From Leptospira kmetyi serovar Malaysia str. Bejo-Iso9 (lineage in GTDB: Bacteria; Spirochaetota; Leptospiria; Leptospirales; Leptospiraceae), in contig NZ_AHMP02000001.1 in the NCBI RefSeq assembly GCF_000243735.2, forward strand, positions 273,001 through 337,000: 64,000 nt of DNA, written 5' to 3'. How positions within the stretch are numbered: the first letter of the stretch is position 1; each line of letters starts with the position of its first letter. The position numbers and the translations under genes are program-made. A model generated the notes under the pieces. That model worked only from the letters and a program-made list of their open reading frames with translations, ran no database searches and was not told the origin of the DNA. Below are positions 1-8,877 of this stretch, in pieces.

Positions 1-88
1 ACGTGCCTATGATTAAAATCGGTATGATCGCCAACACCGTGAGAATGGTTCTTCTTTGTATCCTTACTTCGTTCTGATATACGTTCAT
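1..88 (-). CDS. N-terminal fragment of an unidentified membrane protein, runs off the left edge
   Basis: The reverse strand reads from an ATG at 88 through 29 codons to the window edge without a stop. The fragment begins MNVYQNEVRIQRRT and continues into a hydrophobic stretch (ILTVLAIIPILIIG) that looks like a first membrane helix preceded by basic residues, as in a cytoplasmic N-terminus. The same frame stays open upstream to a TGA near 275 but has no further ATG, so 88 is the most likely start, although the ribosome-binding site is weak. The family cannot be named from so little sequence. Confidence 0.45.
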   Translation of the reverse strand, partial: MNVYQNEVRIQRRTILTVLAIIPILIIGT

Positions 89-674
89 CGGGTCTGACTT
101 GCCTTTATCCGAGTGCAGAATTGTACAGAATTTGATTCCACGCAATTGTTTATTGTTTTCTAATGCGATACAATTATACGTTTCTATATTTTGATAATTT
201 TTAGAATCAACCCGTTTAGACAGGAAGAGCCAAGATGATAAATTGAAGATTTTAAGAATTGCTTTTGATCCTCAAGGAGTAACGAGATCGGGAGACAAAG
301 AGTGTGTTATCTGTTTACTAAAAAAGAAGAAAAAGACCGAAAACCACTTAGAAAGATTTCATTTCAAAAACTTGAAACGCAATTTAGACATAAATTCTCA
401 TCTTCTAAACCCTCGGAACGGTTGGAAATTTTTTACAAAATCAAATTATAAAAAGAATAATAAAATCAAAGAATCTAACGTCGATTTGTTGATTCTACGG
501 GCGTAAACGTTTCGGACCGAGAAGAAAATCCCCAAGGATCGGAGAATCTGCGAGAACCGCTCGATCCGGGTTTTCCGGGTTTGGAATTTCATCGAATTCC
601 ATTCTTTCCAAAAACGCCGAAAACCGAATTCTACGATCGGCTCGACGTTTTTAGAATATTCTATTTTTTGAATG
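89..674. other. Gene-poor stretch with no supported gene
   Basis: Between the left-edge gene and the FecR-domain gene there is about 590 bases without a convincing gene. Bases 89-480 are A+T-rich with poly-A runs (for example around 320-335), consistent with promoter and untranslated DNA. Bases 480-670 are richer in G+C and one forward frame reads through about 60 codons, but it has no proper start and runs antisense into the FecR gene. It may be decayed coding DNA. No RNA gene or repeat was seen. Confidence 0.4.
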
Positions 675-1373
675 TTATGGAGAAGCGAGTTTCTTTTGTG
701 CCAAAGCGAAGATCACTTGAAATTGTTCCGGCGTCATTTTGTTTTGCGAGCCCACAGGAGAATTTTCGATTTCGCTGTGATTGTGAACGTAAGGAACATT
801 CGATTTTTGTAAATCGTCCGGAGTGATATAAATCGTCTTATCCCCTTTCGTAACCGCGAGATAATCGGATTCGTTGATCTTTTTGGCGTGGCTCTGGACG
901 TTCTCCAGTTCCACCTTCCCCTCACAATGGCAGATAAAGGTCATATCCCCGTAAACCGAAGTATAAAACTTGGTTCCGCGCACGCCCGCCGTGTTGGTCG
1001 GTGTGTGAAGACTCATCTTTTCGCCCTTGAGAAGTTTGTTCGTTAGGATCCAAGAACTTCCTTTGTTTTGATAGAATGATTTTTCATCGGGTTCTTCCTT
1101 TACTTGAAAACGGGAATCGGATTGGATTTCGATCACGTAAGAATTCTCCCCAAAAGAAAGGGAAGCCACCGACTTCGGTCCGGTTACGATCGTATCTCCG
1201 TTTTGAATCGTTTGAGAAACGTTTGCCTTGATTTGCTGATCCCCTCTTTCCACAATAACGTCGCCTTTGACAAAGGTAATCGCACCTTTCGTAGAATCGG
1301 TTTTGTTTTTGCCGCAATCATAAACGGATACGACCGCACAAACGACCAGGATCACCGCCGATATTCTTTTCAT
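675..1373 (-). CDS. FecR-domain lipoprotein
   Basis: A protein of 232 residues starting at the ATG at 1373, chosen because a GGAGAA ribosome-binding site lies just upstream and a signal sequence follows directly. Residues 1-20 form a lipoprotein-type signal ([14 protein letters not shown], relaxed lipobox ending at the Cys of VYDC). The mature part begins GKNKTD and carries a FecR-like fold: '[15 protein letters not shown]', then '[20 protein letters not shown]', and later '[18 protein letters not shown]', the usual TxxAxxRGTxF signature. In Leptospira and other spirochaetes such proteins are envelope lipoproteins of unknown ligand. They differ from true FecR anti-sigma regulators, and no sigma gene is adjacent. 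A longer reading starting at 1484 is possible but would bury the signal peptide. Confidence 0.8.
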   Translation of the reverse strand: MKRISAVILVVCAVVSVYDCGKNKTDSTKGAITFVKGDVIVERGDQQIKANVSQTIQNGDTIVTGPKSVASLSFGENSYVIEIQSDSRFQVKEEPDEKSFYQNKGSSWILTNKLLKGEKMSLHTPTNTAGVRGTKFYTSVYGDMTFICHCEGKVELENVQSHAKKINESDYLAVTKGDKTIYITPDDLQKSNVPYVHNHSEIENSPVGSQNKMTPEQFQVIFALAQKKLASP

Positions 1374-1510
1374 AAATTCTCCACTATCCTTTTTGGACTT
1401 CGAATCGAACTCCATACAATGCGCTTGGATTGCGAAAAGGCAAACGAAATATTTCGTCTTTGATTTGCGAAAAAAAGAATCCATTCCCGAATTATAGAAA
1501 CGTCGACGTT

Positions 1511-2641
1511 CTATTCGGATGCGGAATGATTTTTACGATAGAGCGCGGGTGAAAACCCGGTGACTTTTGCGAACTGAGAATTGAACGCAGACTTGGAATT
1601 GAATCCGACTTCGTATCCGATATCCAAAACTCCCTTGTTCGGTTCGGAGATCAATCGTTTGCAGGCTTCTTGAACCCGATAGTGATTTACCAATTCGTAA
1701 AAGCTCATCTTCTGAACCTCGTTGAGATAACGCGAGGTTTGATGCAGACTTAATCCCAATCCGGCGGCGAGATCCACCAAACGAAGTTCCCCGTCCCGGT
1801 AGAAAGCCTGTTTTTCCATGATGTCCTTCAGTCTGAGATTGGCCCTTTCGATCTCTTCGTTTAACAAAATCGTGTTTTGGTATTTCGAATTTCGGATCGC
1901 GACCGTCATCTCGTTGAAAAATCCGGGATGATTCTCCTTCAATACGAACATCAACAAAATCACGAGGACGATACAAGACGCGCCGCTTTTGAAAAGAATC
2001 TCGTTTTTGATAAAAAACGCCGAACCGATCAGAATGTTCGCGAGAACCGGAAGCAAAAGAACGGCCCATACGAGTTTTAATTCGTAGATTTCGTATTTCC
2101 GGGAGATATGCAGATACACCCTCAAACAAAGAATGGAATATGAGGAAACTTGAATACACGCGATCAACGTGGCCGCGTGAATTCTATCCCATCGAAACGT
2201 GGAAGCGCTTTGTAGGATCGATTCCCGTAGAACGTTCGGCTCCTGCAAAAAATAGATCATTTCGAAAACGAAAAAGAATACGGAAGGAACAAAATGAAAC
2301 CAATATTCGGAAATGATTTCCCGAAAGCCGGTCGTTTCCTCGGAAATTCTTTGCAGATACGATTTTACGTAAACGTATACGAGCGGACCGACCAAGGTGA
2401 TCGAAGTGAACAACAGAAAAAACGAATACGGAATCTCCGCGAAACCGGGTTCAAAATACCAAGCGTATCGAAGAAGAATACTTCCGGTGATACAAAGAAT
2501 CACGACGAGGGTCGCGTTGATTCGAGTTTTTTTGATCGATTCCAGGAACGAATAGAAGAACGCGTTGGCCGCGCCGAAATAGATCCAGTACGTAAGGCTT
2601 GCATTCAAAAATTCCATCTCGTTTTCAACTCCGTCTTTCAC
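1511..2641 (-). CDS. Membrane-anchored AraC-family transcriptional regulator
   Basis: 376 residues. The first about 235 residues are hydrophobic with seven or so predicted membrane segments (for example [17 protein letters not shown] and [18 protein letters not shown]). A short linker leads to an AraC-type DNA-binding domain at about 265-372, with the two helix-turn-helix units recognisable in '[21 protein letters not shown]' and the C-terminal '[29 protein letters not shown]'. This 7TM-AraC layout is common in Leptospira and Bacteroidetes and suggests sensing at the membrane. It is transcribed divergently from the C45-type hydrolase at 2759, its likely target. Two starts are possible: 2641 (AAGGAAC directly before) and 2617 (GGAG further upstream). 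Confidence 0.85.
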   Translation of the reverse strand: MKDGVENEMEFLNASLTYWIYFGAANAFFYSFLESIKKTRINATLVVILCITGSILLRYAWYFEPGFAEIPYSFFLLFTSITLVGPLVYVYVKSYLQRISEETTGFREIISEYWFHFVPSVFFFVFEMIYFLQEPNVLRESILQSASTFRWDRIHAATLIACIQVSSYSILCLRVYLHISRKYEIYELKLVWAVLLLPVLANILIGSAFFIKNEILFKSGASCIVLVILLMFVLKENHPGFFNEMTVAIRNSKYQNTILLNEEIERANLRLKDIMEKQAFYRDGELRLVDLAAGLGLSLHQTSRYLNEVQKMSFYELVNHYRVQEACKRLISEPNKGVLDIGYEVGFNSKSAFNSQFAKVTGFSPALYRKNHSASE

Positions 2642-2758
2642 GTTCCTTCTTACGTTCGGATGAATCCGTCCGAACTTTAAGTCCTATCCGATCGGATCGA
2701 GCGGCCCGACCGATCGGGCGGGTCGACTTGGGTTTCGTTTCGGTTTATTCTTTCCCGT

Positions 2759-4522
2759 ATGAAACGTCAAACACATCCACTTGCGATATTACAATTGAAA
2801 GGAACCCAAGAAGAAATGGGACGTCAATTCGGAGAGATCATGAAGACCATCGGTCAATTCGATCCGGTCTTCGATTTTTATCCGGTGATGGCCCGCAACT
2901 TACTTTTGGGAAGTCTTCCAAGGAATCGACGCAACTTTCTTGCAAAAGGATTCTTATCCATGTATCTCAAATTCTCTCAGAATCAAATGAGAAAACACAG
3001 ACCCGATGAATTTTCTAAACGGACAATCGCCGCTCTTGATGCCGCCGGTAAAACGTCCAAGATCGAAAGGGATCTTTTTACGATGGACGCGTTTCAAAAC
3101 TCGGTCGGTCTCTTGGGTTTGATTCAAATGTTACCCGAGCTCGCGCATTTCGGAGAACCAGGCAAAGCTCAACTGATCCCCGCTTGCACAAGCGCCGCGG
3201 TCTGGGGAAATCAAAGCGAAGACGGAATGTTATACCACGCCCGCAACTTCGACTTTCCCGGCGTGGACGTTTGGGATCTAAGACCCGTAGTCGTTTTCTG
3301 TACGCCGAATCAAGGTCTTCGTTACGGTTATATCGCCTGCAGAGGAGCGGACGCGCCCGGAATCACCGCGTTTAACGAAGCGGGTTTGACGTTATCGTTT
3401 CATACCCGTTTTCACAAAAGAATCGGATCCAAAGGTTTGGGGGTGATCGACTTCGGGCACAAAATTATTTCCGAAGCGCATAACATCGCTCAGGCGGTCG
3501 AGATCGCGCAAAAACACAAGATCAACTCGACTTGGGGCGCGATCGTTACGAGTTGCAACGAAAAAGGTTCGAAAGCCGCGGTCATCGAAACCAATTTCGG
3601 AGACGTGGACGTGACGTATTCTCAACCGGGCGGAGAATCTTTCGTAAACACGAATCACTATTTCAGTCCGCGTCTTCAAAACGGAGAAATTCTCGCCTCC
3701 CCCGTTTTTTACAATCACAGCTTGGGAAGATACAAACGTGCGCAACAGATTCTCGCCGAAAAAAGATCCAAGGGAACGAGCGTAAAGGATCTGCAGGATT
3801 TGTTAAACGACACGATCGATCCGAGTAGCGGAGAATCCAGACTTATGGGTTCCACGATTCGTCAAATCACTTCCGTAAAATCCGTTGTGATGAGCCCCGA
3901 AGCCGGTAAATTATTTGTTTCCATCGGAGCGGCGCCGACCGGAGGCGGACCCTATGTGGAAATTCCGATTTCTTGGGAAAAAACCCCGGGTTATAAGATC
4001 GTAGGCTCGGACGAAATTTCAGAATCGAAAAAGAAAAACAAAAACAAAAACGTAAATGAAAAGGAAAAAACTGCGATATCCGAAACGGCGATCGAATATT
4101 ATAAAAACGCGATGCTTATCAACGACGATCCGAAACTGGGAGGTATAAACGAAATCTTTTCCGAGTTGGACAAAGCGAAAAAAATTTCCGCAATGGACCC
4201 TTCGATCTCGTTTTTACAGGCGATTCTAAAATTGGAAACGGGAGAATGGAAAGAAGCGATCCGTCTTTTGGAAGAATCGGCTTCGCTGGAATCCGGTTTG
4301 TTTCGAAAAAATCAGGCGCATCTCTGGCTCGCTCGAACTCATTCCGCGATCGGAATGAAAAAGTCGGCCGATCATTATTATCAAAAAGTTACGAACGGAC
4401 CGAACACCACGGACGGGCTTGTTTGGAAACAAAAGGCGTATTCGGATAACGGTTCTTATTCGAAACGTAAGTTAAAACAGGTTTCGCCTAACTTTTTACT
4501 GGTGGACGTAAACGAACTCTAA
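2759..4522 (+). CDS. C45-family N-terminal-nucleophile hydrolase/acyltransferase with C-terminal repeat region
   Basis: 587 residues. The N-terminal 400 residues resemble the peptidase C45 / acyl-CoA:6-aminopenicillanate acyltransferase and choloylglycine-hydrolase superfamily. The conserved Cys143 sits in 'IPACTSAAVWG' and is followed by 'MLYHARNFDFPG', the NRxxDxxF-like strand typical of Ntn amide hydrolases. Family members cleave themselves before this Cys and hydrolyse or transfer acyl groups from amides or lipids. Residues about 430-560 are a helical TPR-like extension ('EYYKNAMLINDD', 'WLARTHSAIGMKKSADHYYQK') after a Lys/Asn-rich linker ('KKKNKNKNVNEKEK'). The substrate is unknown. It is divergent from a membrane AraC regulator and is followed 14 bases later by a small NTF2-like gene. 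Confidence 0.72.
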   Translation: MKRQTHPLAILQLKGTQEEMGRQFGEIMKTIGQFDPVFDFYPVMARNLLLGSLPRNRRNFLAKGFLSMYLKFSQNQMRKHRPDEFSKRTIAALDAAGKTSKIERDLFTMDAFQNSVGLLGLIQMLPELAHFGEPGKAQLIPACTSAAVWGNQSEDGMLYHARNFDFPGVDVWDLRPVVVFCTPNQGLRYGYIACRGADAPGITAFNEAGLTLSFHTRFHKRIGSKGLGVIDFGHKIISEAHNIAQAVEIAQKHKINSTWGAIVTSCNEKGSKAAVIETNFGDVDVTYSQPGGESFVNTNHYFSPRLQNGEILASPVFYNHSLGRYKRAQQILAEKRSKGTSVKDLQDLLNDTIDPSSGESRLMGSTIRQITSVKSVVMSPEAGKLFVSIGAAPTGGGPYVEIPISWEKTPGYKIVGSDEISESKKKNKNKNVNEKEKTAISETAIEYYKNAMLINDDPKLGGINEIFSELDKAKKISAMDPSISFLQAILKLETGEWKEAIRLLEESASLESGLFRKNQAHLWLARTHSAIGMKKSADHYYQKVTNGPNTTDGLVWKQKAYSDNGSYSKRKLKQVSPNFLLVDVNEL

Positions 4523-4536
4523 ATCACAATCAGCGT

Positions 4537-4920
4537 ATGGATCTAAAAGAAGCCGAAGATTTTTGCATACGCTGGTTGTCTTCTTGGACGGGAAATCAAC
4601 CGGACCGTTTGATTCGATTTTACGACGACGAAGCGTTCTATTCCGACCCGACCGCACGAAAAGGATTTCAAGGTAAGAATAAAATTCTTTCCTATTTTAA
4701 GATTCTGCTTCGCAATAATCCGAACTGGATTTGGACGCACGAAGAAATCATACCGAACGAAAAAGGTTTCGTTTTAAAGTGGAAGGCCAAAATTCCCGTC
4801 AAAGAAAACGAAATCGTCGAATACGGGATGGATATCGTGGAAGTCGAAAACGAAAAGATCGTGCGTAACGAGGTCTATTTCGACACGAGAAAGTTAATGG
4901 AGAATATTCGTAATTCTTGA
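4537..4920 (+). CDS. SnoaL/NTF2-like small protein
   Basis: 127 residues with the layout of the NTF2/SnoaL superfamily: an N-terminal helix ('EAEDFCIRWLSSWTG'), the 'RLIRFYDDEAFYSDPTA' strand-turn with an Asp that often lines the pocket, a 'GKNKILSYFKILL' helix and C-terminal beta strands ('VLKWKAKIPV', 'DIVEVENEKIVRNEVYFD'). Members are polyketide cyclases, isomerases or ligand-binding proteins of unknown role, and nothing here fixes an activity. It starts 14 bases after the C45-type hydrolase, so the two are probably co-transcribed. Confidence 0.7.
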   Translation: MDLKEAEDFCIRWLSSWTGNQPDRLIRFYDDEAFYSDPTARKGFQGKNKILSYFKILLRNNPNWIWTHEEIIPNEKGFVLKWKAKIPVKENEIVEYGMDIVEVENEKIVRNEVYFDTRKLMENIRNS

Positions 4921-4924
4921 TATT

Positions 4925-5629
4925 CTAATTCGATTCCTCCGAGAACGCAAGGAGAGCGCTCGGATTCAAAATCGCGATTCCTTTTTTGGAACTTTCTACG
5001 AGACCTTCTTTTTTCAAACTTCTGAGTTCCCGGACGATCACTTCGCGGACGGTTCCGATCGAATCCGCGAGTTCCTGTTGCGATAACTTTACGGATAAAT
5101 ACGGAGGAGTTTCGCTACTCACCGCGTTTAAAAGAAGATGACGCGCCAATCTCTGACGAACTCCCGTAAACGCGATCCCGTATACTTCCCGCAAAGCCGC
5201 GTACACTCTTTTGGCGCATTCTTCCGCGAAAGCCCATGCGAGCTCGGGCGATTTTTTTCCGAAGTATTTGAGGTCGTCGAAAGAAACGGCCAGCACTTCC
5301 GAATCGCTCAAGGCCTGGACGAAGGTTTCCTCGGGTTCTCCGAATTTCGTTCCCACCGCGAGCGCACCCACGATCCCCATCATTTCTCCCTGTTTCGCAT
5401 AACGCACCGTGGTTTGTCTTCCCGAAGGGGAAAAAAGATACATCCTGAAAATTCCGGATAACACCAAGGCAGCATAACGTGTTTCGTTTGGAGCGTTTTG
5501 CTGGATCATCTGTCCTTCGGAGAACTTGACGATTTGTCCCTTTTCCAAAAGAGGCCAATACGATTCTTTTTTTAAAGGGAAGAATATGCTGAGCTCCACC
5601 GCCCTCGCGATTTCGTCCGTCAGTTTCAT
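4925..5629 (-). CDS. Crp/Fnr-family transcriptional regulator
   Basis: 234 residues from the ATG at 5629, preferred to 5707 because a GGGAGG ribosome-binding site precedes it and the protein then has the normal family length. The N-terminal half is a cyclic-nucleotide-binding-type beta barrel ('GQIVKFSEGQMIQQ', 'GRQTTVRYAKQGEMMGIVGAL'), joined by a long dimerisation helix to a winged helix at about 160-225 ('QRLARHLLLNAV', then 'LSQQELADSIGTVREVIVRELRSLKKEGLVE'). There is no N-terminal Fnr iron-sulfur Cys cluster, so this is not an Fnr-type oxygen sensor. The effector is unknown. It converges on the NTF2-like gene and is divergent from the metallo-beta-lactamase lipoprotein at 5773, which it may control. 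Confidence 0.85.
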   Translation of the reverse strand: MKLTDEIARAVELSIFFPLKKESYWPLLEKGQIVKFSEGQMIQQNAPNETRYAALVLSGIFRMYLFSPSGRQTTVRYAKQGEMMGIVGALAVGTKFGEPEETFVQALSDSEVLAVSFDDLKYFGKKSPELAWAFAEECAKRVYAALREVYGIAFTGVRQRLARHLLLNAVSSETPPYLSVKLSQQELADSIGTVREVIVRELRSLKKEGLVESSKKGIAILNPSALLAFSEESN

Positions 5630-5772
5630 TCCGCCTCCCGAAGAATCCGATCCGAATTTTTTTAATCCGAACTGGAACAAAAGTTCCAGGAGATTCGGAT
5701 CATGCAAGGTATGCTAAGGCGAATTCGTACCGAGTCAAGAGATTCAGCGCGAATCGGAGGTCACAACAGCTT

Positions 5773-6780
5773 ATGAAAATTCTCAAATACAGCGTTCGGT
5801 TTTTATCGATCGTTTCGGTTTTGTCCGCATTCGGATGTTTTTTAGGAGCCCCTTTAAAAAAAGGGGCCAACCCCTGGAATCAAAACCGGCCCCGGGAAAT
5901 AAGTTTTTCCAGTTGGGAAGAAGTTTTTTCCAAACCGAGCAAACTCGAAGTTAAGGCGCTTTTAACCGGACACGTTCTTACGGGTCCTTCCATTCTGATC
6001 GATTCCAAAAATCCAAAAACGCCCGAGGATCAAAAGATCGAACAATGGGTTCCCGCTCTGAGTTATTTGGTTCGTCATCCGGTTCACGGAAATTTTTTGA
6101 TGGATTCGGGAGTTCCTTCCGTGGACGAAAAAGGGAATTGCGATTTCAGTCTGATCGGTCCGTTGTTCAACGTTCCTTGTCGCTCCGAAAGGGGATTCGA
6201 TTCAGCAAGTCAGTTGAGTAAATTAAACATTCGGAATGAAGATTTGAAATTCGTTCTGATCTCTCATCTGCACTGGGATCATATCGGAGGAATGGAAGCC
6301 CTTAGATCGAGAGGACCGATCCGAGTTTTGATTTCCGAAGAGGAAGCCGAAGACGCTAGCAAGGCGTTTTCCATTTTACACGGATACGCTCCCCGCGCGC
6401 TATCGGTCGATTTCGATCTTTCCGTTTTACCGAAGGATAAGTTCAAAGAAATGCCTATATTAGGAAAAGTTTATGATCTTTTCGGAGACGGTTCGGTTTG
6501 GATCGTCGCGGCCCACGGTCATACGGAAGGAGAACTGGCCGTTTTGTTAAACGAAGTCTCCGGTCCGATGTTGTTTACGTTCGATTCCTCCCATTTGAAA
6601 GCGGGTTTTGAAAACGAAATCGCTCCGGGCGCGACCGTAAACAAGGATAAAAGCGTCGATATCATCCGGAGAATGCGTTCTTTCGCCGCGACCTATCCCA
6701 AAGTAAAAGTGATCTACGGACACGAACCGACTCAGTGGAGCGATAAACGGATCGTATCGTTGAGCGGAAACAAACCTTAA
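5773..6780 (+). CDS. Metallo-beta-lactamase-fold lipoprotein hydrolase
   Basis: 335 residues with a lipoprotein signal (MKILKYSVRFLSIVSVLSAFGC). The metal-binding motif HLHWDH lies at about 165-170 and is followed by later ligands in 'AAHGHTEGELAVL' and 'FTFDSSH', with a final His in 'VIYGHEPTQW'. The layout resembles the lactonase (AHL lactonase/AttM) branch of the superfamily, where the enzyme opens lactone or ester rings with a di-zinc centre. The substrate here is not known, and a lipid-anchored form would act outside the cytoplasm. A strong GC hairpin lies in the codons just after the lipobox (5848-5867). The stop codon interlocks with that of the convergent sigma-factor gene. Confidence 0.82.
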   Translation: MKILKYSVRFLSIVSVLSAFGCFLGAPLKKGANPWNQNRPREISFSSWEEVFSKPSKLEVKALLTGHVLTGPSILIDSKNPKTPEDQKIEQWVPALSYLVRHPVHGNFLMDSGVPSVDEKGNCDFSLIGPLFNVPCRSERGFDSASQLSKLNIRNEDLKFVLISHLHWDHIGGMEALRSRGPIRVLISEEEAEDASKAFSILHGYAPRALSVDFDLSVLPKDKFKEMPILGKVYDLFGDGSVWIVAAHGHTEGELAVLLNEVSGPMLFTFDSSHLKAGFENEIAPGATVNKDKSVDIIRRMRSFAATYPKVKVIYGHEPTQWSDKRIVSLSGNKP

Positions 6781-8054
6781 GATTTCGATTCGGACCGTCG
6801 AGGGGACCCGTTTCCCCTCAATTTTTCGATCTTCTCCTCGATTCCCTTTTTTTCCGTTCGAGTTTTTGCGAGAGAATGAGCTTTACGAAAATGGAATATG
6901 GATTTTTCAGGATTTTTCTTTTTATAAAGTTCCGCGAGCAATAAAAAGTAAAAATGATTGTCTTCGAGTTTTAAATTCTCCGCTTCTTTTAATGCGACAT
7001 TCTCCCCTTTGACCTTATACAACGCGAAAATTCTGTTTAAGGCCACGCTCGGCGAATAATTGATTTTCAAAAGCCGATCGTATGACTGAAGAATTTCCTC
7101 CCATTTTTCCTCCGAATCCTCTTTGATACAATGCCAATACGCGATCCGCGCCTCCCAGTGATAGGAACTGATTTCGTTTCCCTTCGCCGAAAGAGCGAGA
7201 TAACGTATTCCTTGTCCTATGAGTTCCCGATCCCAGAGCTCTTCGTTTTGATCTTCGTAAAGGACGAAAGAATCTTCCTCCGTTCTACGCGCTTCGAACC
7301 GGGAAGCGTGAAAACACATAAGAGCGACTAACGCGTTTGTTTTAGGACGATTCGTTTTCGGATTTTCGGAAAGCATCAAAGCCAAACGCAAAGCCTCCAG
7401 ACAAAAATCCTTTCTCAAAATTTGATTTTGAGTTTTGGAATAATATCCTTCGTTGAACAGAAGATAGACGATGTGCAACACGTTGTCCAATCTGGTTTCG
7501 ATCTCCGCTTCGGGAGGAAGTTCCATACTTACGTTTTCGCTTCTCAGTTTTTCTTTGGCTCTGAAAAGACGTTTGTTGATCGTTTCCTTATTGGATAAAA
7601 ACGCTTCCGCGATCTCGTCGATTCCGAAACCGCAAAGAATCCGCAACGCCAAACCGATCTGAGCCTCGCTCGCAATCGCGGGATTACAAACCGCGAAGAG
7701 CATTTTCAACTGACTGTCTTGAATGTTGCGCGGAGAAAAATCCGGTTCGGAGTCCGAGGATCGGCTTTCGATTCTTTCGTTTCTCGAAACGAGTTCGGGT
7801 ATGATTTTTTTAGCGAGAATTTTGTTTCTTCGAAAATGATGCAGCGTTTTTTGTTTCGCGACCACGTAGAGCCACGCGGTCGGATTTTTCGGAACACCTT
7901 TGATTCCCCAGTTTTCGGCCGCGACTAAAAACGTTTCGCTGACGATGTCTTCGGCGGTTTCGATATGTTCCAATCCGAATTTGTTGCTGATCACCGCGAC
8001 CATCTTCGAAAATTCCCTTTGAAACAGATGTTTTAGATCGTATTCTTCTTCCAT
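6777..8054 (-). CDS. ECF42-type RNA polymerase sigma factor with C-terminal helical-repeat extension
   Basis: 425 residues, more than twice a normal ECF sigma factor. Residues about 1-95 are sigma region 2 ('AEDIVSETFLVAAENWG', 'PTAWLYVVAKQKTLHHFRRNK') and about 115-175 region 4 ('IASEAQIGLALRILCGFGIDEIAEAFLSNKETINKRL'). From about 185 a helical TPR-like region follows ('LDNVLHIVYLLFNEGYYS', 'SYDRLLKINYSPSVALNRIFAL'). This architecture, together with a YCII/DGPF gene next door, defines the ECF42 group, in which the C-terminal extension replaces an anti-sigma factor as the control element. It lies last in a DoxX-YCII-sigma operon. The start at 8054 lacks a strong ribosome-binding site. Confidence 0.88.
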   Translation of the reverse strand: MEEEYDLKHLFQREFSKMVAVISNKFGLEHIETAEDIVSETFLVAAENWGIKGVPKNPTAWLYVVAKQKTLHHFRRNKILAKKIIPELVSRNERIESRSSDSEPDFSPRNIQDSQLKMLFAVCNPAIASEAQIGLALRILCGFGIDEIAEAFLSNKETINKRLFRAKEKLRSENVSMELPPEAEIETRLDNVLHIVYLLFNEGYYSKTQNQILRKDFCLEALRLALMLSENPKTNRPKTNALVALMCFHASRFEARRTEEDSFVLYEDQNEELWDRELIGQGIRYLALSAKGNEISSYHWEARIAYWHCIKEDSEEKWEEILQSYDRLLKINYSPSVALNRIFALYKVKGENVALKEAENLKLEDNHFYFLLLAELYKKKNPEKSIFHFRKAHSLAKTRTEKKGIEEKIEKLRGNGSPRRSESKS

Positions 8055-8123
8055 AAAATTGGATCGGATCGAAGAAAACGGAATATCGTTCTCGTCGAAA
8101 ACAATATTCCGTTTTTTGAATGT

Positions 8124-8462
8124 TTATCCGATGACCTGTCTGACTTCCACGCTTCCGCCCGCGTCCAACGCCGGACATCCGTGAGCGAGCGTAATCGCTT
8201 CGTCCAAACTTTCCGCTTTGACCACGATAAAACTTCCGAGTCGTTCCCTGATTTCGACGAAGGGACCGTCCGTGATCACCCCGCCCGATTTCAAAACCTT
8301 GCCTTCGGTCGCAAGTCTCGGACCGTTGTCCGCGAACTTTCCCTGCGCTACGATTCCGCTCACCCAGTCCTGCCACTTTTTGGAAAGCGCCTGCATCTCA
8401 TTCGGACTCGCGTTCGTATAATCGTAACTCGGTTGTCTGAATAATAGTAAAAAGTCTTTCAT
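8124..8462 (-). CDS. YCII-family DGPF-domain protein
   Basis: 112 residues of the YCII family with the DGPF signature in 'GGVITDGPFVEIRERLGSFIVVKA' (about 60-82) and the usual start 'MKDFLLLFRQ'. Such small alpha/beta ferredoxin-like proteins are the hallmark partner genes and frequent regulon members of ECF42 sigma factors; their biochemical role is unclear. A clean AGGAG ribosome-binding site precedes 8462. It lies 69 bases upstream of the sigma gene and 19 bases downstream of the DoxX-like gene. Confidence 0.9.
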   Translation of the reverse strand: MKDFLLLFRQPSYDYTNASPNEMQALSKKWQDWVSGIVAQGKFADNGPRLATEGKVLKSGGVITDGPFVEIRERLGSFIVVKAESLDEAITLAHGCPALDAGGSVEVRQVIG

Positions 8463-8481
8463 AAAATTCTCCTTCGAACTT

Positions 8482-8877
8482 TCACATCCATCCCGTTTTC
8501 CATTGTCTGTATGAGATCAACACCAAACAAAGAATTACGATCGGCGTAAGAATATCTCCGATTCCCGCTCCCGCAAACGTATGAGAAGCCGCGGCTCCGA
8601 TTAAGTTGAAGCTGTATCCCGCATACGCCCATTCTTTGAGAGTTGAGAATCGATTCTGTAAGAAGGTGATCCCGCCGAGTATTTTAGCAATTCCTAAAAT
8701 TTTCAGCACATACGCGGGATAACCCAATGCAGTAACGCCGTCCACGACGCCTTTGAATCCGACCGTATACAAAACTCCCGCGATGATCATAGTGATCGCA
8801 AAGAACAACGTGATGGTCCAATAGATCCATCTTGCGGTTCGAATCCACTTTTCTTTTTTATCGATTGCGGTCGTCAT
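8482..8877 (-). CDS. DoxX-like membrane protein
   Basis: 131 residues with four predicted membrane helices: 'WIYWTITLFFAITMIIAGVL', the segment around 'LGYPAYVLKILGIAKILGGI', 'WAYAGYSFNLIGAAASHTFAG' and 'ILTPIVILCLVLISYR'. The pattern 'GYPAYVLKILGIAKILG' is typical of the DoxX-like family. DoxX-like proteins are often found with ECF sigma factors and are linked to redox or membrane stress, without a defined reaction. It is the first gene of the DoxX-YCII-sigma operon, and its promoter would be in 8878-9104. Confidence 0.8.
   Translation of the reverse strand: MTTAIDKKEKWIRTARWIYWTITLFFAITMIIAGVLYTVGFKGVVDGVTALGYPAYVLKILGIAKILGGITFLQNRFSTLKEWAYAGYSFNLIGAAASHTFAGAGIGDILTPIVILCLVLISYRQWKTGWM

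Noticed and set aside
243..506. Forward open frame of 87 codons with a Lys-rich middle
   Set aside because: The region is A+T-rich with poly-A runs, there is no ribosome-binding site, the translation has no domain-like pattern, and it lies in what looks like a promoter region.
581..826. Forward open frame overlapping the FecR-domain gene
   Set aside because: It starts with TTG without a ribosome-binding site and its second half is antisense to a clearly real gene.
4925..5629. Oxygen-sensing Fnr assignment for the Crp/Fnr-family gene
   Set aside because: The N-terminal Cys cluster needed for the iron-sulfur centre is absent.
7810..8376. Long reverse frame of 188 codons overlapping the sigma factor and YCII genes
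   Set aside because: Arg/Gly-rich translation without domain features; it is the shifted frame of two well-supported genes.
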